Assembly (NCBI GenBank): GCA_021836225.1
Contig: JAKBJA010000155.1
Coordinates: 1-24,230 of the forward strand
Source of the DNA: Pseudomonadota bacterium
GTDB taxonomy: Bacteria > Pseudomonadota > Gammaproteobacteria > Burkholderiales > Thiobacillaceae
Reading direction: 5' to 3'
DNA: 24,230 bases
Under the pieces are notes generated by a model. That model saw only the letters and a program-made list of their open reading frames with translations. It did no database searches and had not been told where the DNA came from. This document shows, piece after piece, positions 1-7,193 of this stretch (within the stretch, counting starts at the first letter, position 1; each line of letters opens with the position of its first letter). The translations under genes were made by a program, and so were the position numbers.

Positions 1-1
1 T

Positions 2-196
2 GCGGTCGAGCTGCCCGGCGGCATGCAGGCGGTGAATCTGAAAGTGGCGGAAAAGTATGTCGAAGCCTTCGCCGGTATCGCCAAGACCGGCAACACTCTG
101 ATCGTGCCCTCCAACATGGCGGACCTCGGCACCCTGATCGCGGGCGCGATGACGGTAGTGAAGTCTCAGGGCGGGGCGGGGCAGGTCCAACCCTGA
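2..196 (+). CDS. SPFH/band-7 (stomatin-like) protein, C-terminal fragment
   Basis: This is the last 64 codons of a gene that enters from the left edge and stops with TGA at 194-196. The visible protein is an alpha-helical stretch (KVAEKYVEAFAGIAKTGNT) followed by LIVPSNMADLGTLIAGAMTV and a short glycine-rich tail. A coiled helix, then a strand of the type 'T-x-x-x-x-P-S-N/D', then a small hydrophobic helix is typical of the C-terminal end of bacterial SPFH/prohibitin-domain proteins (QmcA/paraslipin type), which form oligomers on the inner membrane. The SPFH domain itself lies outside the window, so the assignment rests on the tail only. No partner gene such as nfeD is visible downstream. Confidence 0.6.
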   Translation, partial: AVELPGGMQAVNLKVAEKYVEAFAGIAKTGNTLIVPSNMADLGTLIAGAMTVVKSQGGAGQVQP

Positions 197-424
197 TGCC
201 GCTTCTTCGCCTTTGGCTGAGCGTTGCCAGCCTTGGCCATTTCAGTCCGGATAACGGCATTCTGCCGATATGCCGTAGGGTTTCGCCTGTTGAATGGCGA
301 ATCCCCATCCTGTTTTCAGGGTGATGTCGTCCGGGGGCTGGGTGGCGTATCGGATTCAAGTTTCAGGCTCGTTTTCCGATAAACAGTAGAGCGTAAATAC
401 CTGCGCTCTGACCCCGGCACATCC
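197..424. other. Intergenic region between SPFH gene and hydrolase
   Basis: These 228 bases hold no convincing gene. A 42-codon reading frame starts at 196 in a TGATG overlap with the SPFH stop and ends at 324, but I see no recognisable motif in it. A second inverted repeat, AGAGCG/CGCTCT (388-393 and 404-409, 10-nt loop), sits just before the hydrolase start. A weak promoter candidate is TTCAAG (355-360), 17 bases, GATAAA (378-383). Confidence 0.4.
254..276 (+). terminator. Possible hairpin after the SPFH gene
   Basis: The arms ACGGCAT (254-260) and ATGCCGT (270-276) are perfectly complementary, with a 9-nt loop. The hairpin lies about 60 bases after the SPFH stop. There is no T-run behind it, so it is not a classical intrinsic terminator. 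It may stabilise the mRNA end or be chance. Confidence 0.25.
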
Positions 425-1288
425 ATGACTCGAACACCCACCCTGCTTCTGGCAGTCTTGGCCTGCTTGTTCGTCTCCCTGCCGTCATTCGCGCATCAGG
501 ACGAATTGGTCGAGGCCAAGCTGCCATCCGGAAAGGTTGCCAGCGCAGCCTTTCATGGGGGAAATAAAGGCCTGCCTGCGGTGCTCATCCTTCACGGTTT
601 TCTCCAGACACGAACATTTCCCACCATTGTCAGCACGATGGAGGCGCTATCCGAAGCGGACTACACGGTCGTGGTGCCGACGCTTTCGTTGGGGATATCC
701 GGCCGCAACAAGAGCCTGCCATGCGAGGCGGTGCATCTGCATACCCTGGACCAGGACAGGGCAGAAATCGCATTCTGGGTTCGCTGGCTGACCCGGAAAG
801 GCCATTCGCACATCATTCTGGTCGGGCACAGTTTCGGCAATGTGCAGTTGCTTGCCAGCCTGGGCCGCGCCCCTTTACCTGGTGTGAAGCAGTTGCTGAT
901 GATCAGTCTTGTCGACGTGGAGGCGAAGCAGAGCGCCCAGCAGAGGGCGCAGCTGGTTCAGGATTTGCGAGATCGCGTGGCGCGCGGGGATCGTTCGCTG
1001 GTCGAGGTTGAGTTCGGGCATTGCAAAAAATACGTCAGCCCGCCGGCCGCCCTGCTTTCCTATCTGGAGATCAGCCGGTCCGGCATCCTCGAGTCGCTGG
1101 TGAAATCCCCGGTTCCGACATCGGTCATCATGGGGGGCAAGGATGACCGCATGGGATCCGAGTGGGTGGAGAAACTGTCCTCGCGCGGCATATCGGTGCA
1201 GACGATTCCGGGGGCCTCGCACTTCTTCGACAGCCAGTACGAGTTTGATTTGCAGGATGCCGTGCTGAAGGCTTTGCCGGGACGCTGA
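425..1288 (+). CDS. Secreted alpha/beta hydrolase
   Basis: The 287-residue protein begins with a Sec-type signal peptide (residues 1-23, hydrophobic core LLLAVLACLFVSL, cleavage expected after SFA). The mature part has the alpha/beta-hydrolase plan: an oxyanion HG at 57-58 (LILHGF), the nucleophile elbow GHSFG at 134-138 with Ser136, an acid at Asp240/241 (GGKDDRMG), and the catalytic His266 (GASHFF). It therefore looks like an active serine hydrolase or esterase acting in the periplasm. The substrate cannot be told from sequence. Cys100 and Cys200 could form a disulfide. The ATG at 425 is preferred because it places the signal peptide at the N-terminus. Its stop is 3 bp before the start of the GGDEF-EAL gene, so the two are probably co-transcribed. 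Confidence 0.8.
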   Translation: MTRTPTLLLAVLACLFVSLPSFAHQDELVEAKLPSGKVASAAFHGGNKGLPAVLILHGFLQTRTFPTIVSTMEALSEADYTVVVPTLSLGISGRNKSLPCEAVHLHTLDQDRAEIAFWVRWLTRKGHSHIILVGHSFGNVQLLASLGRAPLPGVKQLLMISLVDVEAKQSAQQRAQLVQDLRDRVARGDRSLVEVEFGHCKKYVSPPAALLSYLEISRSGILESLVKSPVPTSVIMGGKDDRMGSEWVEKLSSRGISVQTIPGASHFFDSQYEFDLQDAVLKALPGR

Positions 1289-1291
1289 CGC

Positions 1292-3559
1292 ATGCGGTTT
1301 CCTTCATTGCGAGCGCGGCTTTTAACGCGGCCAATCGCCCAGTATGCGCTGGCGCTCTTTTTCGTGCTGGTGGCGGCGCTGGGCGTGTTGGCGGGTTTCG
1401 TTTTTCACGATGTCGGCCGCCTCAAGGAACAGATCACGCAGTCCGACGAACGCCTTGCCCGCCAGGAATTGAGCGAGATGATCGGGCAGTTGAACCGGGA
1501 GGCGGAGAATACCGCCCAGGTCCTGATGCAATGGGACGAGGCGCGGCAGCAGATGGAAAACCCGACCTACTATGGCTATTGGCGCAATACGCGTGCGCTT
1601 TCAGCCGGCGTGCTGCCCGACACGCTCGATGGGATCGGGCTCTATGATGTCAGGGGACGCAATCTGTCGGATGTGGTCGAGGCAGGGGAAGCCGCCATGC
1701 CGACGCAGATCGACACAAAGAACCAGCAGCCTTTCCTGATGCATGAGTACGGGCATGACCATCTGACTTTTTTCATGCCCCTCTACGAGGATGCCGCGCA
1801 GACGCATCTCATCGGCTACGCGGGCTTCAAGTACGACTTGCTGCGCCATCTCATGCAGTTGCGCAAGTTCCGCTATCTGGATATCGAGAGCGTGAGGGTT
1901 GAGGCTCGGGAGGGAGAACGCATCCCGCTGCCAGGCGTGGTGTCAGCCTTGAAGTTTCGCTCAGTAGCCAATCCGGAAACGCGTGCGCTCGAGGGTCTCA
2001 TCACTCGATCGTTCTATGAAATCGGCGCTGTCATCGCCGTCATTTCACTGATCGGCTATCTGGCGCTGGTCTCCGTCGTCACCAAACCGCTGCGGCGGCT
2101 GTCCGATCACATCGAGGCAATGGGACGGGGCCACGGTGAACCGCTCGGCGAATCCTATCGGGGGATGCTGGCAGTGGCGGAGCTGGAAAAGGTGCGGCAG
2201 TCGCTGAACGACTACAAGCAGCAGCTCGACGACATGCACGTCAGTCTGGAGGACAAGAATCAGGAGTTGTGGACGCTGGCGCATCGCGATCCGCTGACCG
2301 GTATCTTCAATCGGCGCGCCTTCGACGACGACTGGCGCGCCGGACGCCGTGCGCAGTATGGCGCCCGTGTGAGCGTGGCATTTCTGTTGTTCGATTGCGA
2401 CCACTTCAAGGCCATCAACGACACCTACGGCCATCAGGTCGGCGACCAGGTATTGCAAGGGCTGGCGCAGTCGCTGTTCGGTGCGCTGAGAACGGGCGAT
2501 CATCTTTACCGGCTGGGTGGAGACGAATTTGCCACGGTGCTGTATGCAACGGATGTCGAGCGCGCCCGGCAGGTGGCGGAACGCTGTGTCGAGCAGGTGC
2601 TGCAACACGACTTTACGGCCTATGGCGTCAAGGAGCCGGTCCGCATCAGCGTGGGCATCGCGCATCTGGATGACGCCGACGACGACGCGCTCAAATTGCT
2701 GCACCGCCAGGCCGATCTGGCCATGTATTACGCCAAGCGACCGGGGCAGGGCAAGATCGCGATCTACACGCCTGAGATGGGCGAAGAGGAAGCGCTGGTC
2801 TCCAACGCCGAAACCAGTGCTATTTACGAGGCGATGGCCGACCCCGACCGGCTGGAGATGCACTATCAGCCGGTGCTGGCGCTGCCAGCCTCGAAGATCG
2901 AATACTACGAGGCGCTGGTACGGATTCGTGGCGAACATGGCCTGATCATGCCGGCCAGCATCTTCCCGGTGGTCGAGTTGCGCGGGCTGGAATGCGAATT
3001 CGACCTGGCCGTGCTGGAGCGGGTGCGTCGGGATCTTGAGGCCGGCCGCATCCCTGCGGGGGCGGGGGTGTCGCTCAACGTGTCCGGCCCCGGCATCGTC
3101 AATGCCCGCGTCAACGACAAGCTGATGCAATACGCCCCCTTGCTGTCTGCATACAAGCTGGTGCTGGAAGTGACGGAAACCGCGCTGATCACCCAGATCG
3201 CCCAGGCCTCGGCCAACCTCAACCGGCTGCGGAAGGAGGGCTTCACCATCGCGCTCGACGATTTCGGCAGCGGTTATTCCTCGCTGCGCTATCTGTCGAG
3301 CATGCCGGTGGACCTGGTGAAGTTCGACATTTCCATGGTGCGCAGCCTGGAGGAAACGGGGCGCCAGGCACTGTTCGTCACGGATCTGGCGCGCCTGATC
3401 AAGGACGCGGGCTACCAGCTGGTGGCCGAGGGAATCGAGTCCGAGGCCTTGCTGCAAAAGGTGACTGCACTGGGGTTCTCACATGCCCAGGGTCACTACA
3501 TAGGCCGTCCCGAGCCGCTGACGAGTCTACGAACGGTCAGCTTGCGCGCGGTGAGCTGA
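1292..3559 (+). CDS. Membrane GGDEF-EAL protein with CHASE4-like sensor
   Basis: This 755-residue protein is predicted to make and/or degrade cyclic di-GMP. A first membrane helix (about 17-38) and a second (about 243-265) bracket a periplasmic region whose QWDEARQQM and later 'DGIGLYDVRGR' resemble CHASE4 sensors. A HAMP-like linker follows. The GGDEF domain (about 330-495) has an intact GGDEF at 409-413 and an RxxD inhibitory site (RTGD, 400-403) exactly five residues upstream. The EAL domain (about 515-745) keeps EAL 540-542, the LNVSG and LEVTET motifs, DDFGSG 656-661, the VKFD lysine and Glu713 in AEGIE. Both halves therefore look catalytically competent. It follows the hydrolase by 3 bp and is convergent with lplT. 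Which activity dominates cannot be decided from sequence. Confidence 0.92.
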   Translation: MRFPSLRARLLTRPIAQYALALFFVLVAALGVLAGFVFHDVGRLKEQITQSDERLARQELSEMIGQLNREAENTAQVLMQWDEARQQMENPTYYGYWRNTRALSAGVLPDTLDGIGLYDVRGRNLSDVVEAGEAAMPTQIDTKNQQPFLMHEYGHDHLTFFMPLYEDAAQTHLIGYAGFKYDLLRHLMQLRKFRYLDIESVRVEAREGERIPLPGVVSALKFRSVANPETRALEGLITRSFYEIGAVIAVISLIGYLALVSVVTKPLRRLSDHIEAMGRGHGEPLGESYRGMLAVAELEKVRQSLNDYKQQLDDMHVSLEDKNQELWTLAHRDPLTGIFNRRAFDDDWRAGRRAQYGARVSVAFLLFDCDHFKAINDTYGHQVGDQVLQGLAQSLFGALRTGDHLYRLGGDEFATVLYATDVERARQVAERCVEQVLQHDFTAYGVKEPVRISVGIAHLDDADDDALKLLHRQADLAMYYAKRPGQGKIAIYTPEMGEEEALVSNAETSAIYEAMADPDRLEMHYQPVLALPASKIEYYEALVRIRGEHGLIMPASIFPVVELRGLECEFDLAVLERVRRDLEAGRIPAGAGVSLNVSGPGIVNARVNDKLMQYAPLLSAYKLVLEVTETALITQIAQASANLNRLRKEGFTIALDDFGSGYSSLRYLSSMPVDLVKFDISMVRSLEETGRQALFVTDLARLIKDAGYQLVAEGIESEALLQKVTALGFSHAQGHYIGRPEPLTSLRTVSLRAVS

Positions 3560-3619
3560 TGGGCACCACGTCTTCAGCTTGGCAGCATTGACCTCAGCAA
3601 ACCGGATTGAACGAGGCGT

Positions 3620-4837
3620 TCAGTGCACGACATCATTGCGATGCCGTAGCCAGATCGCCGTCATTACACTGCTGATAAACAGGCCGAACACCCAGATGAT
3701 GGTGTGGATGTGCCAGTCGGCGCGCACCATCAGGGCGTAGGCGCCGGTCAGCACCAGGATGCTGATGTTTTCGTTGAAATTCTGCTGGGCGATGGAGTGG
3801 CCTGCACCCATCAGGAGATGTCCCCGATGCTGCAGCAGCGCGTTCATCGGCACCACGAAATAGCCCGCAAGCATTCCCGCCAGCAGCAATAGCAGCAGCG
3901 CGGGGAACAGGCTTTCCACCCAGATCAGCGCAATCGGCACGAAGCCCAGGATGATGCCGGCGGGCAGCACGCTGATGGCGCGTTGCAGGCGGACAAACTT
4001 GCCGGCCAGAATAGAGCCGATGGCGATGCCGAGCGCTGTGGCCGCAGTGAGCTGAGTCGCCTGGTCGAGGCCATATTTAAGGTTGAGCGCAGCCCAAGCG
4101 ATGATGAGCAGCCGCAGGGTGGCGCCGACGCCCCAGAACAGGGTGGTGACGGCAAGCGATACCTGGCCGAGCGGGTCACGCCACAGGAGTTTGAAGCTGT
4201 GCCAGAAGTCATGCAGGATGAACAGCGGCGACTTGCTCGGAAGCTTGTGGTCGATCGGCAGACGCGGGATGAACAGGTTGATGATGGCCGCGCAGAGATA
4301 CAGGCTGGTGATGGCGACGATGGCAAATTTCGGAGCGATGAGCCGGCTGTCCAGGCCGAGGCTGACCAGAATGCCTTCGGCCAGTTGCGGATTGATGAGC
4401 GCCCCGCCGATGATCGCGCCGAGCACGATGGCGGCCACGGTGGTGCCTTCCATCCAGCTGTTGGCGACGACGAGTTTTTCGGGCGGCAGCAATTCAGTGA
4501 GGATGCCGTATTTGGCCGGCGAATACATCGCCGCGCCGACACCGACGATGGCATAGGCCAGCAACGGGTGCAGGCCAGCCAGCATGATCAGGCAACCCAC
4601 GAACTTGACCGTGTTGGCAATCAGCATGACGCGGCCTTTGGGCAGGGCGTCGGCAAACGGCCCCACCAGCGGCGCCAGCACGATGTAGGCCACAACAAAA
4701 ACCGTCTGCAGCAGCGGAGAAAACCATTCCGGCGCCGAGAAGAACAGCAGCAGGCCGATGGCAGCAAAAAGCAGGGCGTTGTCGGCCAATGCGGACAAGA
4801 ACTGCGCCAACAGGATGGTGTAAAACGCGCGGTTCAC
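3620..4837 (-). CDS. lplT: Lysophospholipid transporter LplT (MFS)
   Basis: The 405-residue, very hydrophobic protein has about 12 membrane helices. LplT flips lysophospholipids, mainly lyso-PE, across the inner membrane for re-acylation. The N-terminus (AQFLSALADNALLFAAIGLLL), the segment AAMYSPAKYGILTELLPPEKLVVANSWMEG and the late segment NALLQHRGHLLMGAGHSIAQQNFNEN match the LplT family closely. In many bacteria lplT is next to or fused with the acyltransferase gene aas. Here the protein ends after the transporter and no aas lies nearby. The start codon is GTG (4835-4837), since no ATG gives the conserved N-terminus, and no strong ribosome binding site is visible. It is divergent from the LysR gene. 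Confidence 0.9.
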   Translation of the reverse strand: MNRAFYTILLAQFLSALADNALLFAAIGLLLFFSAPEWFSPLLQTVFVVAYIVLAPLVGPFADALPKGRVMLIANTVKFVGCLIMLAGLHPLLAYAIVGVGAAMYSPAKYGILTELLPPEKLVVANSWMEGTTVAAIVLGAIIGGALINPQLAEGILVSLGLDSRLIAPKFAIVAITSLYLCAAIINLFIPRLPIDHKLPSKSPLFILHDFWHSFKLLWRDPLGQVSLAVTTLFWGVGATLRLLIIAWAALNLKYGLDQATQLTAATALGIAIGSILAGKFVRLQRAISVLPAGIILGFVPIALIWVESLFPALLLLLLAGMLAGYFVVPMNALLQHRGHLLMGAGHSIAQQNFNENISILVLTGAYALMVRADWHIHTIIWVFGLFISSVMTAIWLRHRNDVVH

Positions 4838-4994
4838 GGGGAGGCCGGATCAGGGTCGGCGGGGGGCCGTATCGGGCTGGCGCCCACGTGCTGACGAAAG
4901 CTCAGCGAATACAAGGAGTTGGTGAGGGGATGGTTTCAACACGGGCGGGTTTGTGGTTGAATAAAAATCTTTTTTGACCCAGGGACGGGGATTT
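4838..4994. promoter_or_regulatory. Divergent promoter region lplT / LysR regulator
   Basis: About 157 bases separate the two divergent starts. An AT-rich stretch, TTGAATAAAAATCTTTTTT (4957-4975), is out of character with the GC-rich surroundings and may contain the -10 region for the LysR gene. LysR-type regulators commonly bind such divergent regions, so this is the natural place for autoregulation and possibly for lplT control. I see no clear T-N11-A palindrome. Confidence 0.35.
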
Positions 4995-5939
4995 ATGGCC
5001 GACCGCAGACTTCAAGTATTCTACACTGTCGCCAAGCAGCTCAGCTTTACTAAAGCCGCGGATATCCTTTATATGACGCAGCCTGCGGTGACCTTTCAGG
5101 TCAAGCAGCTGGAAGAGCATTTCAATACCCGTTTGTTCGAGCGCAGCCACGGCAGGATTTCGATGACGCCCGCGGGTGATCTGGTGCTGGGCTACGCCGA
5201 GCGCATCCTGGCGCTGACCGGCGAGATGGAGGCGCGCGTCGGCGAACTGACCGGGCAGGTCACCGGCCCGTTGATGATCGGCGCCTCGACTACCATCGCC
5301 GAATATCAGCTGCCGCGCATCCTCGGTGAATTCAAGGAGCGATTCCCGCAGGTGCAGGCGCGGCTGACAGTGGCCAACTCGGAAACCGTGGCGGCAAAAG
5401 TGGCCGATCATTCGCTCGATGTCGGTTTGATCGAGGCCCCCTCGCATAATTCCAACCTGACCACGCTGGCCTGCTGCGAGGACGAACTGGTGATGATATG
5501 CGCTCCGACCCATGCGCTGGCTTCGCGTTCGAGCGTGAACGCCACCGATATCGCCGAGCAGCCCTATGTGTCACGCGAGCACGGCTCGGGCACGCGCGAG
5601 GTGGTGGACGACTTCTTCAAGAGCAACGGCGTCAACCCCGACGACCTGCACATCGAAATGGAACTCGGCAGCCGCGAGGCGATTAAGGGTGCGGTCGAGG
5701 CCAACCTGGGTGTCGCCATCATGTCGGCCTCCACCGTCACCAAGGAAATCCAACTCGGCACCCTGGTCGCCGTCCCGCTGACGCCACGGCTGACACGCGA
5801 GTTGTCCATGGTCTACGCGCCGGAAAAATTCCGCAGCAAGCTACTCGATGCCTTCATCAGCTTTGTCGAAACCAAGTTTCAGCAGTGCAATGTCGATGTC
5901 GTTCCGATGAAGCGTCCCCTCAAGGGGCGCGGCCGCTGA
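4995..5939 (+). CDS. LysR-type transcriptional regulator (CbbR/CysL-like group)
   Basis: The 314-residue protein has the LysR layout. A winged HTH covers residues about 3-62 (LSFTKAADILYMTQPAVTFQVKQ, then LEEHFNTRLFER). A linker helix and a periplasmic-binding-protein-like effector domain follow (about 88-295, starting GPLMIGASTTIAEYQLPRIL). The effector domain resembles regulators of the CbbR/CysL/YeiE branch, but I cannot name the ligand. A frame extension to a TTG at 4974 exists. The ATG at 4995 is preferred because a GGGACGGGGA purine tract lies just before it and the HTH begins immediately. It overlaps the next gene by one base (TGATG at 5937-5941), so the two are translationally coupled. 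Confidence 0.9.
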   Translation: MADRRLQVFYTVAKQLSFTKAADILYMTQPAVTFQVKQLEEHFNTRLFERSHGRISMTPAGDLVLGYAERILALTGEMEARVGELTGQVTGPLMIGASTTIAEYQLPRILGEFKERFPQVQARLTVANSETVAAKVADHSLDVGLIEAPSHNSNLTTLACCEDELVMICAPTHALASRSSVNATDIAEQPYVSREHGSGTREVVDDFFKSNGVNPDDLHIEMELGSREAIKGAVEANLGVAIMSASTVTKEIQLGTLVAVPLTPRLTRELSMVYAPEKFRSKLLDAFISFVETKFQQCNVDVVPMKRPLKGRGR

Positions 5940-6307
5940 TGCGCGATAGCAAGCGCCTGGTATCCATCTTCAGGAGCTTGTCGGAAACCCGGCAGCAGGC
6001 CCTGCTCGACTATGCCGAGTTTCTTGCCGGCAAGGAAGGTGCAGAAACTGCAGCGAAGCCTCCCAGCGAACCGCTGCTGATCCCGCGTCCCGAGCAGGAA
6101 AACGTGGTCAAGGCGATCCAGCGCCTGATGCAGACCTATCCGATGCTGGAACGCAACCAGATTTTCCATGAGGCCTCCGCACAAATGACTCGCCATCTGG
6201 TTCATGGCGTGGCGGCGGTCGAAGCCATCGACGAACTGGAGCGTATTTTTGCGCGCCAGTATCAGCAGCACCTCGATGCGCTGAAAAAAGACCTGCAGTC
6301 GTCCTGA
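5939..6307 (+). CDS. Small conserved-looking protein coupled to LysR regulator
   Basis: A 122-residue soluble protein whose function I do not recognise. Residues 1-35 (RLVSIFRSLSETRQQALLDYAEFLAGKE) look like a short amphipathic helix pair of the kind seen in small toxin/antitoxin-like or DUF2281-like proteins. The C-terminal half (VVKAIQRLMQTYPMLER to the end) is predicted helical and charged. There is no signal peptide or membrane segment. The ATG at 5939 is chosen because it overlaps the LysR stop by one base, which implies joint expression. It is convergent with the DUF2007 gene, with a single base between the two stops. Confidence 0.75.
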   Translation: MRDSKRLVSIFRSLSETRQQALLDYAEFLAGKEGAETAAKPPSEPLLIPRPEQENVVKAIQRLMQTYPMLERNQIFHEASAQMTRHLVHGVAAVEAIDELERIFARQYQQHLDALKKDLQSS

Positions 6308-6308
6308 A

Positions 6309-6617
6309 TCAGTCGGGCAGTGCGCTCCCGCACTGCCAGCAACTCAAAAAATTCCCTGGATTCACCTCGCCGCACTGCGGGCAGGACTTTTCATCGTGCT
6401 GCGGGGCGTTGTGCAATCCGGCCAGGGCCTCGCGCGCTCGCGCTTCCTGCGCGTCGTCGTCGACCCACACCTCGGGCTGGGCCTGCATGAATGGCACTTC
6501 GCCCAGCGCGCCAGCGGCGTTGGCGTTTAGGATGTGGGTGGCGATGCCGAGGCTGGACAGCGCATCGGCGGCCAGCTGGGCGTCGAGCAGCGTGGGAGCA
6601 ATGTGAACCCGTTTCAT
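6309..6617 (-). CDS. DUF2007 domain protein with C-terminal zinc ribbon
   Basis: The 102-residue protein has two parts. Residues 1-67 (KRVHIAPTLLDAQLAADALSSLGIATHILN, then QPEVWVDDDAQEARAREAL) fit the DUF2007 fold, a small PII/ferredoxin-like alpha-beta domain labelled 'putative signal transducing'. Residues 79-96 carry CPQC and CWQC (Cys79, 82, 93, 96), a rubredoxin-like zinc ribbon. The role is unknown. It lies 16 bp downstream of the Fur-family gene on the same strand and probably shares its transcript, which hints at a metal or stress link. Confidence 0.8.
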   Translation of the reverse strand: MKRVHIAPTLLDAQLAADALSSLGIATHILNANAAGALGEVPFMQAQPEVWVDDDAQEARAREALAGLHNAPQHDEKSCPQCGEVNPGNFLSCWQCGSALPD

Positions 6618-6633
6618 CGACGGGCAAAAGGTG

Positions 6634-7053
6634 TCAGGCCTTGCGGCGGACGCGCACGATCAGATCGATGCCTTCGGTCACCATACCGTCCGGCAGCGGT
6701 GGCAGGCCTGAAATCTGCACGTGCTCGGCATCGATGTCGGACAGCTTGCCGCTGTCGACCTCGTAGAGATGGTGGTGCGGGCTGGTGTTTGGGTCGAAGA
6801 ACACCTTGCTGGGGTCGACGATGACCTCGCGTACCAGACCTTTTTCCAGGAACAGCTTGAGCGTGTTGTAGACTGTGGCCTTGGAGGTTTCGGAGTGGCG
6901 CGTGTTGACGATCGCCATCACCTGGTCGGCTGACAGGTGCTCCTGCCGCGAAAACAGCGCGTGCGCAATCTCGATCCGCTGGTGGGTCGGATTGATGTCG
7001 TGGCTGCGCAGCAGGCCGGCCATGTTGTCACGCGTGTAGTGCATGCGCGTCAT
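6634..7053 (-). CDS. Fur-family transcriptional regulator (Irr/PerR-like)
   Basis: This 139-residue metal- or peroxide-responsive DNA-binding protein has a winged helix at residues about 8-80 (NPTHQRIEIAHALF, LSADQVMAIVN, SKATVYNTLKLFLEKGLVREV) with the family hallmark ATVYNTL. The dimerisation/metal domain has HHHLY at 93-97. The C-terminal CxxC pairs that hold structural zinc in Fur and Zur are absent, which points to the Irr/PerR-like subgroup. The frame also opens with TTG at 7065, but the ATG at 7053 (or the one at 7044) is more likely. No strong Shine-Dalgarno is visible for either. It is divergent from hisD and precedes the DUF2007 gene. Confidence 0.88.
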   Translation of the reverse strand: MTRMHYTRDNMAGLLRSHDINPTHQRIEIAHALFSRQEHLSADQVMAIVNTRHSETSKATVYNTLKLFLEKGLVREVIVDPSKVFFDPNTSPHHHLYEVDSGKLSDIDAEHVQISGLPPLPDGMVTEGIDLIVRVRRKA

Positions 7054-7193
7054 GATAAACGTCAATCTGGACTTTGTCTAATATCCGGAATGGGTATGAC
7101 TGTCATCTGGAGAAGCCCTGCCGGACGCGGTGCAGCGCCAAAAAACGGTACAATCGAGTCTTCCATTTGCCCCAATTTTGAAGCAGGAATCCT
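7054..7193. promoter_or_regulatory. Divergent control region fur-like / his operon
   Basis: The 140 bases must hold promoters for both directions. On the plus strand TACAAT (7149-7154) is a good -10 candidate for hisD, although no good -35 sits 17 bp upstream. On the minus strand an ATGACA-type -35 and TATTAG -10 can be read toward the regulator. A perfect 5-1-5 palindrome ATGACTGTCAT (7096-7106) lies between them. An imperfect inverted repeat CTGGAC-TTT-GTCTAA (7067-7081) sits right before the regulator start. No histidine-rich leader peptide or attenuator is visible. Confidence 0.4.

Noticed and set aside
196..324. 42-codon frame starting in a TGATG overlap with the SPFH stop
   Set aside because: The overlap looks like translational coupling, but the product has no recognisable motif and there is no comparison to support it.
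2045..3457. 470-codon open frame antisense to the GGDEF-EAL gene
   Set aside because: Long antisense frames are common opposite GC-rich genes. The protein is His/Gln/Arg-rich without a domain, and the sense strand encodes clear GGDEF and EAL motifs.
7082..7193. Histidine leader peptide / attenuator before hisD
   Set aside because: No short frame with a run of His codons and no terminator-antiterminator pair could be found.
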